Below are positions 22,195 through 34,000 of a DNA stretch of 64,000 nt, piece by piece (the first letter of the stretch is position 1; each line of letters starts with the position of its first letter). The DNA lies in NCBI GenBank assembly GCA_032207245.1, contig CM063504.1:84881624-84945623 (forward strand). The letters are read 5' to 3'. Origin of the DNA: Pardosa pseudoannulata (Eukaryota > Arthropoda > Arachnida > Araneae > Lycosidae). A program made the translations under genes and the position numbers. The notes beneath the pieces were generated by a model. That model was given only the letters and a program-made list of their open reading frames with translations. It ran no database searches and had not been told where the DNA came from.

Positions 22195-23298
22195 CAGTAA
22201 GACCCCGCTTAACGCTGTTTCGTTTAGCGCTGTTTCGGTTTAGAGCTCTTTTATTTCAACCCGGGGATTCGCCGAAATTCCTTGCAGAGCTACATATCCA
22301 AACAATGTAGTTGTGTTTCTTGTTTGGTGCGGTGCTGTACGGACGCATTTTTATCATTTGAAACATTTGTTGACATTATTGTCAGTATAAATTTATATAA
22401 TAATATAACGATTAATACAGTGACAAATATTATGATTTTTAGTTTTTATCATGGGTGATATTAAAAAACAAGAAAAGATGAGGTAAATGTAGAAGACGTC
22501 GAAGAAATAGTTCAAGAAATACCAGCTAATCTTTCTAATGATGAGCTCAAGGAATTAACCGAGCAAGAAGAAAACAAAAATATTGATAGTAGTGACTTCG
22601 AAGAAGAGCAAAAAGAAATTTCGATGGCGTTTGTGAAAAGGAGTTTGACCACTATAACTGAAATTATGGACCAATTTGTTGAAAAGGATCTAAATTTTGA
22701 CAGCGAAAGCAAGACGGGTGTTATAGATGCTTTATCCACTTATCAACAACTTCTAACAGAATACTAAAGGAAAACGCAAACTACATTAGATGCCTTCTTG
22801 ACAAAAAGGCAGAAAATTGAAAACACAGAATAAATTGAATGATATGACTGACTTAGAATTTTATTTGTTTTTATAAGTATATTCGTTTATATTGATTTTA
22901 TTTTTGTAAAAAATAAATGTTCGATTTTATTTTTATTAAAATAACATTATTGTGGGAAAAAGAAACGACCATCGTTAACTACACAACATTTATTACGATT
23001 AGCAGGACAAATACAAATAGACATAAAATAATTAAAGAATACGGGCAACCGAGCGATACGTCTTATCGGCTCGCCAGCGGAGTGATCATTTGTCGTCAGG
23101 CTGCAGGGTACAACTGAAGTGGTGCTCTTGAGATACATTCCACAAATGAAGTTGATGGCGGAAAATTCCTATATTATTAAATTTAATACCTAACCAATTT
23201 TAACCATTATTTACATGTTAAGATAGCTTCGTTTAGCTCTGTTTCGTATTACGCTCTACGTTGATGGAATGTATCCCCCGCGTTCAGCGGTCTTACTG
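22195..23298 (+). mobile_element. pogo/Tigger transposon, 1,104 bp, deletion derivative
   Basis: Left end CAGTAAGACCCCGCTTAACG and inverse right end CAGTAAGACCGCTGAACGCG are imperfect terminal repeats flanked by TA on both sides (22193-22194 and 23299-23300). Just inside the left end the block GCTGTTTCGTTTAG is repeated (GCTGTTTCGGTTTAG), and a related CGTTTAGCTCTGTTTCG lies near the right end, as in many Tigger ends. The interior keeps only the acidic C-terminus of the transposase. Confidence 0.9.
22451..22833 (+). pseudogene. Tigger transposase C-terminal fragment
   Basis: An ATG at 22451 gives a short peptide that stops. In another frame (from about 22477) the sequence reads DEVNVEDVEEIVQEIPANLS, then NDELKELTEQEENKN, later KRSLTTITEIMDQFVEKDLN and STYQQLLTEY, a stop at 22765, then RKTQTTLDAFLTKRQ to a stop at 22831. 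The acidic stretch, the helix around TITEIMDQF and the terminal TTLDAF motif are the usual C-terminus of Tigger/CENP-B-like transposases. At least one frameshift and one internal stop show it is dead. The DDE domain is missing. Confidence 0.85.
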
Positions 23299-23347
23299 TA
23301 TTTTCATTACCTTAATTTAGGGTAGATAAGCCTCCTAGGCGTATACG

Positions 23348-23439
23348 CCGCACACTATTAGTTTTAAGCAGTAAGTCCCAATTTCATTAGTCCCCGTGTT
23401 GCAAAAATGTTTGCTATTGCAGTCCAAACAAACAAAACT
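23348..23439 (+). mobile_element. SINE-A, 5'-truncated, plus strand
   Basis: Plus-strand order GTTTTAAGCAGTAAGTCCC, TTCATTAGTCCCCGTGTTGC, GCAGTCCAAACAAACAAAAC matches the 3' half and CCAAA tail of SINE-A read in its own sense. The tRNA head is missing. It is the only plus-strand SINE-A copy I find in the window. Confidence 0.65.
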
Positions 23440-23610
23440 AATTGTTTTTATTCAGACTTTCAAGGCCAGATGAATCTGTAGGCTTTAAATTGTCCTAGAA
23501 AAATACAGCGATCTCCAGCTCCGTACACCAATGCCTTATTCGGTTCAGACGCATTTACATAGGAATAGCACTCGCTGACACCGTATGGTATTGTATATCG
23601 AATTTACCCT

Positions 23611-23656
23611 CTATTAGTGTATTTTCGTATGGCTCAATACAAAAATACACTAATAG
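23611..23656. repeat. Stem-loop: 20-bp arms, 6-base loop
   Basis: CTATTAGTGTATTTTCGTAT at 23611-23630 pairs with 23637-23656 at 19 of 20 positions around the loop GGCTCA. It could be a compact palindromic element or an expressed hairpin; nothing near it decides. Confidence 0.8.
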
Positions 23657-25334
23657 ATCGTGAATTGAGGCATAGGAAAAATGTTTAGTAAAAATTATTT
23701 TTGGACCGGTTGCAGAAAAAAAAAATTCCTACAGACACGGCGACATCTGCCCGATTATCCATTAAAATTACCGTGCTATTTTTTCTAGATTTACATCAAT
23801 TCTGCTCTATATTTGCCCGTTCTATGCGACTAAGTTGCCAAGGAAAGCAATAGGAAAACATGTATAAAATTCAACTGCTGCCCTTTTCCTTATATCACGA
23901 TGCAACCTCGCTGGCAATTCGCCCCAAACTCACATATATGTTGAAGGTAAATAATATAAAAATTAATTCACTTCATTAAAGTATATAGCATAGGCGAAAA
24001 CAGTTATTTTCGACTGAAGGACTGAGAAAACGAGTAATTAACAAGTGTTATTTACTGAAGGCGGAAATAATCGTGAACAAGCTGCGAATTGAAAAAGAAA
24101 AGTGTCAACAACCTCCCTTACAAATATCCTGCTGCCGTTCTGCGGTAAAAAACTTAACATTTAAAGAGATAGGATTCTCGCGTATTAATTATGCATCGCG
24201 GGATACACAACACAGGCGAGAAGGTAAAAAATAGAAACCTTCTGAGTAATCAGTCTAACCAATCAACGGAAAAAATAGAGTGAGGAACTAATTGCTGGAT
24301 TTCTGGAGAAGGAAATATTCCTAAAGTGTGTTAAACGGAAATGACGTGAAATCCCTTTTATATATCATTACCAGGCTCTGAATTCAGAAGAGTTTTATTA
24401 ATCACAGACATAATGGATGGACTTTTGAAAAAAAGCAAACAGAGAAGACTAAACGAAAAGAATAGATTAAAACTTCCTGTAGTAAGATGTAATCTAAAAT
24501 TGATTTCCACTTCTTCTCGTTTTGTATGGACCGCTAATTTTGAGTATGAGTATTGCCTATTATAAAATGCTATGTCCTTGTCAAATTAGAACTAGTGCAG
24601 TAAATAATTGGCTGTATTGCTTCAAATAATATCAAATCTATTATAAAATGAGACATTACATAATGCATGTTGAAAATACTTTTAAATCAACTCTATTCTT
24701 GAAATAAGGGCTCGCTGCATCTACCCGATGCTTAACGGTTGTCAGTGTTTGAACAAGCAAGCAATAAAGCGCATGGGAATTATCAAAACAACAACTTTAA
24801 TTCAACTCAAAAAGCATAACAATATTTATACTACTGCTCTTTTTTATAGCATCTACCACGTTACTTGCATTCACTTCATTTCAACAAGTGACATAATATA
24901 AAATCAAGTAAATGAATCAAATCTTAAAATAAAAATTAAGGTTAAAATATAAAATATATATTAAGGAGGCTAAAACAGAAGTTCATGATTAAAAAAGGAT
25001 GGGGAAATTCAGTGACAATATACAACAGCTCAAGTCCCCAAAAATGAATGACGTTATACTGACGCGAAAGCCGCAACACTGCACGTGTAGTGCACAGTTG
25101 CAGTGCATAGTTGTGCAGTAACTATAGTGCACAACTATATTATACATGTAGTGTGTATTTATGTGGGTAATTTTGTAAATTTTCGACTTTCTCGGTTCAC
25201 ATTGATCATGAAAATGAAAATGAAATACTTAAGAAAATAGCATCTTTAGAAGCTTTAAAAGTTTCATTATAATAGTTCTAATTTGATTCTTTATTAAATA
25301 ACAAGTTCTGTTCCTTTAAAGGACTTTTGGATTA
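23657..25334. other. Unassigned, mixed composition
   Basis: 23700-24400 is somewhat less AT-rich but has no credible frame. 25080-25150 has short direct repeats (GTGCACAGTTGCAGTGCATA-like). No element ends could be paired. Confidence 0.45.
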
Positions 25335-25772
25335 ATGCGAGACGTTGTGATAAAATAGAAACTCTAAATAATCTTCAAGATTTAGAAAAATACACATTTA
25401 ATAGAGTTTAAACCAAACAACAAAGAGATCTTCTCTATCACACTATAAACTACGGGTAATCCACGGCAGAGATTTGAAAACAAAAGTAGTAGTAGAAGTT
25501 GTAGTAGTATCCCCGGCAGAGATATGAAAACAGAAGTTGTAGTAGTTACAAACGTGGCATTTAAAATGATAAATAGATATTGCTACACGCCACGTTAGTA
25601 ACTACTACAACTTCTACTACTACTTCTGTTTTTAAATCTCTGCCGGGGATTTCCCGTCGTTTGTAGTGTGCTATAGAAGATCGCTTTGTTGTTTGGTTTA
25701 AACTCTATTAACTGTGAATTTTTAAATCTTGAAGATTATTTAGAGTTTCCATTTTATCACAACGTCTCGCAT
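25335..25772. repeat. Long inverted repeat of LTR-like sequence (foldback)
   Basis: Left arm 25335-25558 and right arm 25590-25772 are inverse copies. Outer ends are ATGCGAGACGTTGTGATAAA and its inverse. They share inner blocks AACAACAAAG, GGCAGAGAT and AGTAGTAGAAGTTGTAGTAG. The left arm carries an extra duplication of the GGCAGAGAT-AAAACA block. The loop is about 30 bases. Just outside the right arm is TGGTGACCCGGACGTGA, resembling the leader that follows the 5' LTR of arthropod Gypsy-type elements, so the arms are probably two LTR ends joined head to head. Confidence 0.8.
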
Positions 25773-26345
25773 ACTCCAAAATGGTGACCCGGACGTGATT
25801 TTAAACATATATGACCAATATTTTTTACAAATATCGAAGACAAATTGTTAATTATTTTTTCTCTACATGAAAGCGAAAAAGTTATTTTAACAGAGTTATT
25901 TGTTCTAGAGTTACATCAAGTTTAATAAGCCTTTAAATTTTAAAGTTTTTAATTTTTAACTATCAAAATTTAACAAAATCAATGGTTAGTTATAAAACGA
26001 TTAATTGTTACAACAACGAATTATTTTCCAATACCAATTCCCGTATCAGCATATATTTAGGGAAAAATTTATTACAAAACCATTAAATATTAGAAAACAG
26101 AATATTTGCCGCCTTATGAATGAAGTTCGAAACTGAAAAGCGTAAAAAGGAAAATTGTTTATTAGATTTATTTTAAATATTAATATAAACAATATTTCGA
26201 AGGTATTTTCACCCACACAAGCTTCTGTTTATACTAGAAAATTGTTGTGCGTATCTCTATTAAGTGAGAAAAGTAGCTTATTTTATAAAAATGAAGAGCA
26301 GAGCTTTTAATGTAAAATTTAAATATAACTTTTGTGTGAAGGAAG
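25773..26345. other. Possible retrotransposon leader, then unassigned AT-rich DNA
   Basis: 25780-25800 carries TGGTGACCCGGACGTGA (see the foldback entry). No gag or pol frame follows; the remainder is plain AT-rich DNA. Confidence 0.4.
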
Positions 26346-27565
26346 CAGTGGCGTGCGGTAGGTTTTCATGTAGTGTGTGCAGAGAACATGGATTTTCAAT
26401 AAATCTTTAATCATTCAGACATCTGAGTTCTCCATTCTGAAACGTGTTATTTATTATGAATATAAATTTAAAGATTACAATAAATAAAATATTTACCTAC
26501 GAGTAGTCGAGTTATAACTAAAAAAACAGCTAAACTTATGAGAATTCTACTAGCACTGAAGCAAAAATCATGTCTTTTGTTGTATGGTGTCATATCGGCG
26601 TCGAAAAAGCAACGCTTCGGGCTTCCACGAAAAACTTATGATATGTTCAGCAAACGTAGCACCACATGGCGCCCGCTGCTGCGGTACCTCATCCGGATGC
26701 TCATTGGTGCCGATAAACCGAACGTCTATTCCACATGCACGCTGTCACAATAGAACGAACTCTTTCTTGTTCGATCAGTGGATTAAATTATATTTATTAA
26801 TTGTTTTTAACATTTAGAAATCATATATTCTGCGAAAAACATCTTGACAGTTTTTAAAAACAAAACAGGGATATGGTGTTACAGATATAACTTATATACT
26901 GTCTGTAAGACACAATGAATAGCAAAATTTGGACTGTTCTGTTAAAATTCGTTTCTTTTTTGTCTAACAAAACAACACTGTTTTCAGCGAATTATTTCAA
27001 TAAATATAACGCATCACCGAAATTATTTTACCACACTAAAACATTTCACTTTATATTGATGAAATACTTCTTTTATATTTCCATGAAAACAAAATCTTAC
27101 AATATATAAATTTAAATATTAACCGTCTGCAAAATCGTATTGCTAGTTAATCAGTTGAAAAACTAAAAGCGCTTCAGCACGTAAGTCCCCGCTCTAATAC
27201 AACGCTTAATAAACCGTACCTTCGGATGATTCTGAATGCCAACTGCAGAAAAAATATCTGCACTTGCCTCAGTGCTATAGTATGCTGTGCTTCTCCAGTA
27301 GCCCATACATATAAAGCGTGATACATATAAAGCATCAGAACTTCCTATATTCGTTTGCTTTTGAACTCGCTACGTGGTGCAGCACCTAGTACCGCACGCA
27401 CTGCGGGAATACAAGCAAGCAAATCAACATATTTGAATATATTATAAATAATATTTATAATATACCATATAAAGATAGGTAGACATAAGTGCAGAAAATT
27501 ATTGTTCTCATAATTTTGCCAGGGTGTGCAATGCACACCCTGCACATATGGACCGCACGCCACTG
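26346..27565. mobile_element. hAT transposon, non-autonomous, 1,220 bp
   Basis: Both ends begin CAGTGGCGTGCGGT (14 bp perfect inverted). The flanks GAAGGAAG at 26338-26345 and 27566-27573 are a perfect 8-bp duplication, the hAT hallmark. Beyond the perfect part, GTGTGTGCAGAG on the left and GCAGGGTGTGCATTGC on the right are loosely alike. Interior frames (26538-26753, 26584-26817, 27345-27587) are short, overlapping and unlike transposase, so it is a non-autonomous copy. Confidence 0.9.
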
Positions 27566-28049
27566 GAAGGAAGGAAGTTTTAATCAATGTAAATTGAACT
27601 TATCGGAACTTCAAGTGTAAAATGGATGGTGTCTTTTTTCTACCTTCCCTCTGTTCTGTAACACACACACTTTGCATATTTATAGAAGGAAAAGCTACCT
27701 CCGTGACTAACTTAAATACTACAACTTGTTTACAGTGTATTCCTTCTCCCCAGTCCCTCCAAGTCCTTCTGAATAATATTAGCTGCATCCTGCCTCTTGA
27801 AACTTAATCTCTATTTTTCTCGAATAGTGTAAAACTAAAGAATATCATTTACAAGTTAGCTCTTCAAAAACATTGTTTCTTTTATATTTAGTTACATATT
27901 GGCAATGGAGAACGATACATGAGGTACACGAAACGACCGTATCTATTGCATGTATCAGATGTTAAATTTATAAATCAGCTTTAAGATTATCAAATGATCA
28001 TTCTTATATTTCTATCTATATATAACCTATAAACCCCCGAATTATTTCT
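27566..28049. other. Unassigned
   Basis: Two overlapping ~61-codon frames on opposite strands (27600-27807) cover a mildly GC-richer patch with no recognisable domain. Confidence 0.45.
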
Positions 28050-28089
28050 GCTGAATATATATTGATGAATCTCAAATTTACACCATTAA

Positions 28090-28866
<777 letters not shown>

Positions 28867-30632
28867 TTAAGGACTCCCGAGAAGGAAGCATATGAAATTT
28901 AAGCATCTCTTACGTTTAATAATTACAGCCCACCTGACTATTGTCGTCATTTATAGATGGTCTATTTTTGATTCGAAACCATTAATAGTATTTCTTTTAA
29001 TAAATATTTTACAAAACAAACCATTAATTAAATTTTTATAAAATATGATTAAAGTTTAATGAAATTATTATTGGATTTTATTAAAATTTTGAAATTCATT
29101 AAGCCTTGAAATTTAAATTAAAAGCCTTAAATTGGTGCCTCTATCGTACACTGTGCTAATATATATTGATGAATCTTAAACTTAAATCATTAAGGACTCC
29201 CGAGAAGGAAACATATGAAATTTAAGCATCTCTTGTGTTAATAATTATCGCTTGCCTGATTATTGTACTCATATGCAGACGGTCTATTTTTGATTCGAAA
29301 CCATTAATCGTATTTCCTTTAATAAATATTTAACGAAATAAACCATAAAGCTTATTGAAATTATTATCGGATTTTATTAAACTTTTGAAATTCATTAAGC
29401 CTTATAATTGAAATTAAAAGCATTAAATTGATGTCTCTATTGTGTACTGTGCTAATATATATTGATGAATCTCAAATTTAAGTCATTAGGGACTCCCGAG
29501 AGGGAAACAATGAAACTTAAGCATCTCTTGCGTTAATAATTACAGCTTGCCTGATTATTGTACTCATATGCAGACGGTCTATTTTTGATTCGAAACCATT
29601 AATCGTATTTCCTTTAATAAACATTAAACGAAATAAACCATTAATTAAATTTTTATGTGATTAATGTGCAATGAAATTATTATCGAATTTTATTAAACTT
29701 TTGAAATTCATTAAGCCTTCAAATTTAGATTAAAAGCATTAAATTGATGTCTTTATTGTAAACTGTGCTAATATATATTGATGAATCTCAAATTTAAGTC
29801 ATTAGCGACTCCCTAGAGAGAAACATATGAAAAAAAAAATAAATATTTAACGAAATAAACCATTAATTAAACTTTTATAAAATGTGATTAAAGTTTAATG
29901 AAATTATTATCGTACTTTATTAAACCTTTGAAATTCATTAAGCCTTAAAATTTAGATTAAAAGCATTACATTGATGTCTCTATTGTACACTGTGCTAATA
30001 TATATTGATGAATCTCAAATTTAAGTCAATAGCGACTCCCTAGAGGGAAACATAGGAAACTTAAGCATCTCTTGCATTAATAATTACAGAGTGCCTGATT
30101 ATTGTACTCATATGTAGACGGTCTATTTTTGATTCGAAACCATTAATCATATTTCCTTTAATAAATATTAAACGAAATAAACCATTAATTAAACTTTTAT
30201 GTGAGTAATGTTCAATGAAATTATTATCGGATTTTATTAAACTTTTGAAATTTATTAAGCCTTGAAGTTTAAATTAAAAGCATTAAATTGGTGTCTCTAT
30301 TGTACACTGTGCTAATATATATTGATGAATCTCAAATTTAAGTCATTAGGGACTCTCGAGAGGGAAACATATGAAATTTAAGCATCTCTTGTTAATAATT
30401 ACAGCCCACCTGATTATTGTCGTCATTTGTAGATGGTCTATTTTTGATTCGAAAACATTAATCGTATTTCCTTTAATAAACATTAAACGAAATAAACCTT
30501 TAATTAAACTTTTATAAAATGTAATTAAAGTTTAGTGAAGTTATTATCGGATTTTATTAAACTTTTAAAATTCATTAAGCCTTAAAATTTAGATTAAAAA
30601 TATTGAATTGATGTCTCTGTTGTACACTGTAC

Positions 30633-32525
30633 TTTTAGTTTGTTACATATAAACAAGGCCATAATTAGATAGGGGTGTAGGGAATAACCTTTCTTTTACG
30701 AAGTTATATAGTTAAACAGAAATTTTCGTTTGCTGATTAGACATATTTGTATAAATTGTATTATATAACTATTATTACTCATAATGCTATTCTTCATATA
30801 AAAATACTTGTAGGCTGATTTTATGTTCACATTGCTACAAAATTTTATAAAACTAATTTTAAAATTTTAAATGGACTTTAAAACTAATATTTTACATTGC
30901 TTTTAAATTAGTTTTGATATTATTATGACTTATACATCTCCTTGCCAACCTTTCTTGTGATCTACTATTCTATGTAATGGCAATTGGTGCTTTTTGGTGT
31001 CCTTAAGATCTTTTGAAAATGATCAAATATTGTTTAAAATTTGAATCAAAAGAAAATAAGTATTTATGATTATCAAAAACATCGCGTCACTTTCAAATAC
31101 TAATAATTCCCTAAATACGAAAATGACAAAAATTAAATGTGAGTCTGTAATACTAATAGATTGGTGTTAAAATATTTTTTTTGTTTAAGACAAATAGATA
31201 TTAAAAAATAAAAATTAGAAAAGAACATTTTTTTTTACAAAATTAAATTTACGAAAAATAAAAAAATATAACGACAAAAATTATTCTTCAAAAAAGTAAA
31301 CTGATTTTGTCCGCTCGGACATTTTATTTTGTTTCATGAGCCCGGGTATGATTTGCGTTTATAAAAGTTTTGACAAATCTTATTAGTTTAATCCAGATTT
31401 ACGCTGATTCATTGTCGGCCACATACAAGCGAATCAAGATATTTTCGTAAAAATAGGATGAAATAGAATCTAACTTCAGAAATAAGAGGCGTTTTTACAG
31501 AGTCAATGAACAAGAGGTAAGATATTTAAAGAAAAATTATTAAATTAAAAATTCAAATATGATTGATTTTTACTATTATTTTCGATTAGACATTATAATT
31601 ATTTATTATTTATGACGGCAATAAAAATTAATATTATTGTAGTATTAGGATTGATAATTATAAATATATTTATAATTATCAATACATATAAATATTCTTT
31701 TAATAATTGTTTTTACAAAAAAAGAAATTAAAATCATGAAAATATTCTCCACCCGTCAGTCTGACTGACCCCGAATTTATTTTCTGGATACAGCCTTGCG
31801 CAGAAGATTAGGTTTAATAGTTTTTGTAGTTTGATTTGATTCGGAAATACCATATTTACGACATTCTTAATACCACGGAACTACCCAGGGGAAATGACAT
31901 GATTTCTTTCGTCGCTTTAAAGAAGTCGATGAAACTAGTCTAATCGAAATCATATTCCATTTAGCTAATACCCGAGGCTATATGTTCCTTACATGCAGTC
32001 AGTCCTACGAAAATAATAGAATCACGCATTTAAAACAGACTCCAACTGTGTATTCGTCCATAACAGGATGATCATCTTAATCTCTTCGCACGAAAATAAA
32101 ATTTTTCTAGCCCGCAGGTTACCACTCTCGACCTTAAATCAAGCGATCCGTTAAGAAATCCGTGTTCGGAATGATTCCAAAATCCGTTTCCCTTATTGAA
32201 TCAGTTTTCAAATGATACTTTCCTTTGTTTTTATTTCCATTTATTTACGCAAATCCTTGTTTTGTATCGGAGTTTTATTACTGCGGATCTCTCAATGTTT
32301 TTTTTTTTTCTACTTAAATCCTTTACTCCATTCTCACGTTTCCTCAGGATGTAATATATGTAGGTTTATGTCTAATGTTAAGTTGTAGAGATAATGCAGT
32401 AGTAGAGGTGTCTTCTCACCCGCAATCATTTAAGAGCATATTAATGGGGCGTGGAGGATGTAAGAATTCCGCCTGTTTAGTGTACGACTTAGAAAGTGTA
32501 ACACGAAATCTAAAGTTACCTAAGT
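30633..32525. other. Unassigned; GC-richer part at about 31740-32300
   Basis: No coding frame above 60 codons and no paired element ends. A 15-base odd palindrome, GTCAGTCTGACTGAC, is at about 31756-31770. The less AT-rich part is not recognisable as any family. Confidence 0.45.
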
Positions 32526-33283
32526 CAAACTAGATCTATAGGTTATGAGTTTCAATAAGATAAGAATGATGATTCATTTTTCGTTTATTCTATGTCTAAA
32601 AAACAGATCTATAGGTTATGCTATATATAGGTTATCTATAGGTTATGAGTTCCAATAAGGTAAGAATGATCTATAGGTTATCATATATATAGGTTATCTA
32701 TAGGTTATTACTAGATCTATAGGTTATGAGTTTCAATAAGGTAAGAATGATGATCGATCTATAGGTTATCCTATATATAGGTTATCTATAGGTTATTACT
32801 AGATCTATAGGTTATCTATAGGTTATTACTAGATCTATAGGTTATGAGTTTTAATAAGGTAAGAATGATGATCCATTTTTCGTTTATTCTATGTTTAAAA
32901 AACAGAGAGATCTATAGGTTATGCTATATATAGGTTATCTATAGGTTATTACTAGATCTATAGGTTATGAGTTTCAATAAGGTAAGAATGATCTATAGGT
33001 TATCCTATATATAGGTTATCTATAGGTTATTACTAAATCTATAGTTTATGAGTTTCAATAAGGTAAGAATAATGATCCATTTTTCGTTTATGTACAGATA
33101 GATCTACATGCTATATAATTATCTATAGGTTATTACTAGATCTATAGATTATGAGTTTCAATAAGGTAAGAATGATCCTATATATAGGCCATCTATAGGT
33201 TATTACTATATCTATAGTTATGAGTTTCAATAAGGTAAGAATGATGATCCATTTTTCGTTTATTCTATGTTTAAAAAACAGGC
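32526..33283. repeat. Composite tandem array built on TCTATAGGTTAT
   Basis: The 12-mer TCTATAGGTTAT or close variants occur about 20 times. Higher-order blocks alternate TATGAGTTTCAATAAGGTAA with GAATGATGATCCATTTTTCG and TTTATTCTATGTTTAAAAAA on one hand, and short runs of CTATATATAGGTTAT on the other. Block lengths vary, so this is a nested repeat rather than a uniform satellite. Confidence 0.9.
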
Positions 33284-33378
33284 ACAAAAACAGACATTCA
33301 ATCAGAAGACAAAATATCACTGAACGGCTAACGAAAAGTTAATTCGGTAAGTCTATGTTTTGATATACAAGAAATAAT

Positions 33379-33502
33379 GAGACGAGGAACCGATTTTTAA
33401 AGTTGATTTTGAATTGAACGACTACGAACATTTTTGAGAGTAGCGGAATTCGAACGTGTGAACTCCTGTACCTAATAGCAGAGCGTTATCCATTCTCGCG
33501 TG
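33379..33502 (-). mobile_element. SINE-A, strongly diverged, minus strand
   Basis: GAACGACTACGAACAT followed by GGAATTCGAACGTGTGAACT and GAGCGTTATCCATTC follows the order of SINE-A (GAACGGCTACGAACATCC, GGATTCGAACCCACGAACTC, CACTCTAACC). The tail is lost. Confidence 0.55.
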
Positions 33503-33524
33503 GAAAGACGGCAAATGGTGCTGG

Positions 33525-34000
33525 TTTAATTCGGATAGCTAAAGTTAAACTTTTTGCCGCATAAAGGCTAATTAGATTACCTACAGCTTAAAGCATAGGC
33601 GGGAAGACCATGGTACATTATATGATTACAGGAATTTCCTTGCACATCCTTGCGTTTACTTATTCTTTTCAAGTAAGCGACCTACCTGAATCCTTCTTCA
33701 TATTTTCGACAACTGAGTGCTTTCAGTCTTCTCATAATATCGTCATTTTATCTTGTACAGCAGCGTATCTATTCTGTAATACATGTAGGTGTATTCGGAT
33801 AGCTAAAGTAAAATTTTTATGAACATTATACTTACAGCTTAAAGCATTAATAAATTATATGATTACAAGAATTTGCATATACATTCGAAGTAAATTTAAT
33901 CCTTCTTCATATTTTCAACAACGATTATAATTTATACAGTTTCTTATAATATCGTCATTTATATGAGCTAGACATGCTAATTAAACTCTACATTTATACT
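33525..34000. repeat. Old tandem duplication, period about 263
   Basis: ATTCGGATAGCTAAAGT recurs at about 33530 and 33793. AGCTTAAAGCAT, TTATATGATTACA-GAATTT, AATCCTTCTTCATATTTTC and AATATCGTCATTTTAT/ATTTATAT follow in the same order in both copies. Several indels separate the copies. Confidence 0.75.

Noticed and set aside
31756..31770. GTCAGTCTGACTGAC palindrome, considered as an element end
   Set aside because: No inverse partner or target duplication was found within reach; too short to stand alone.
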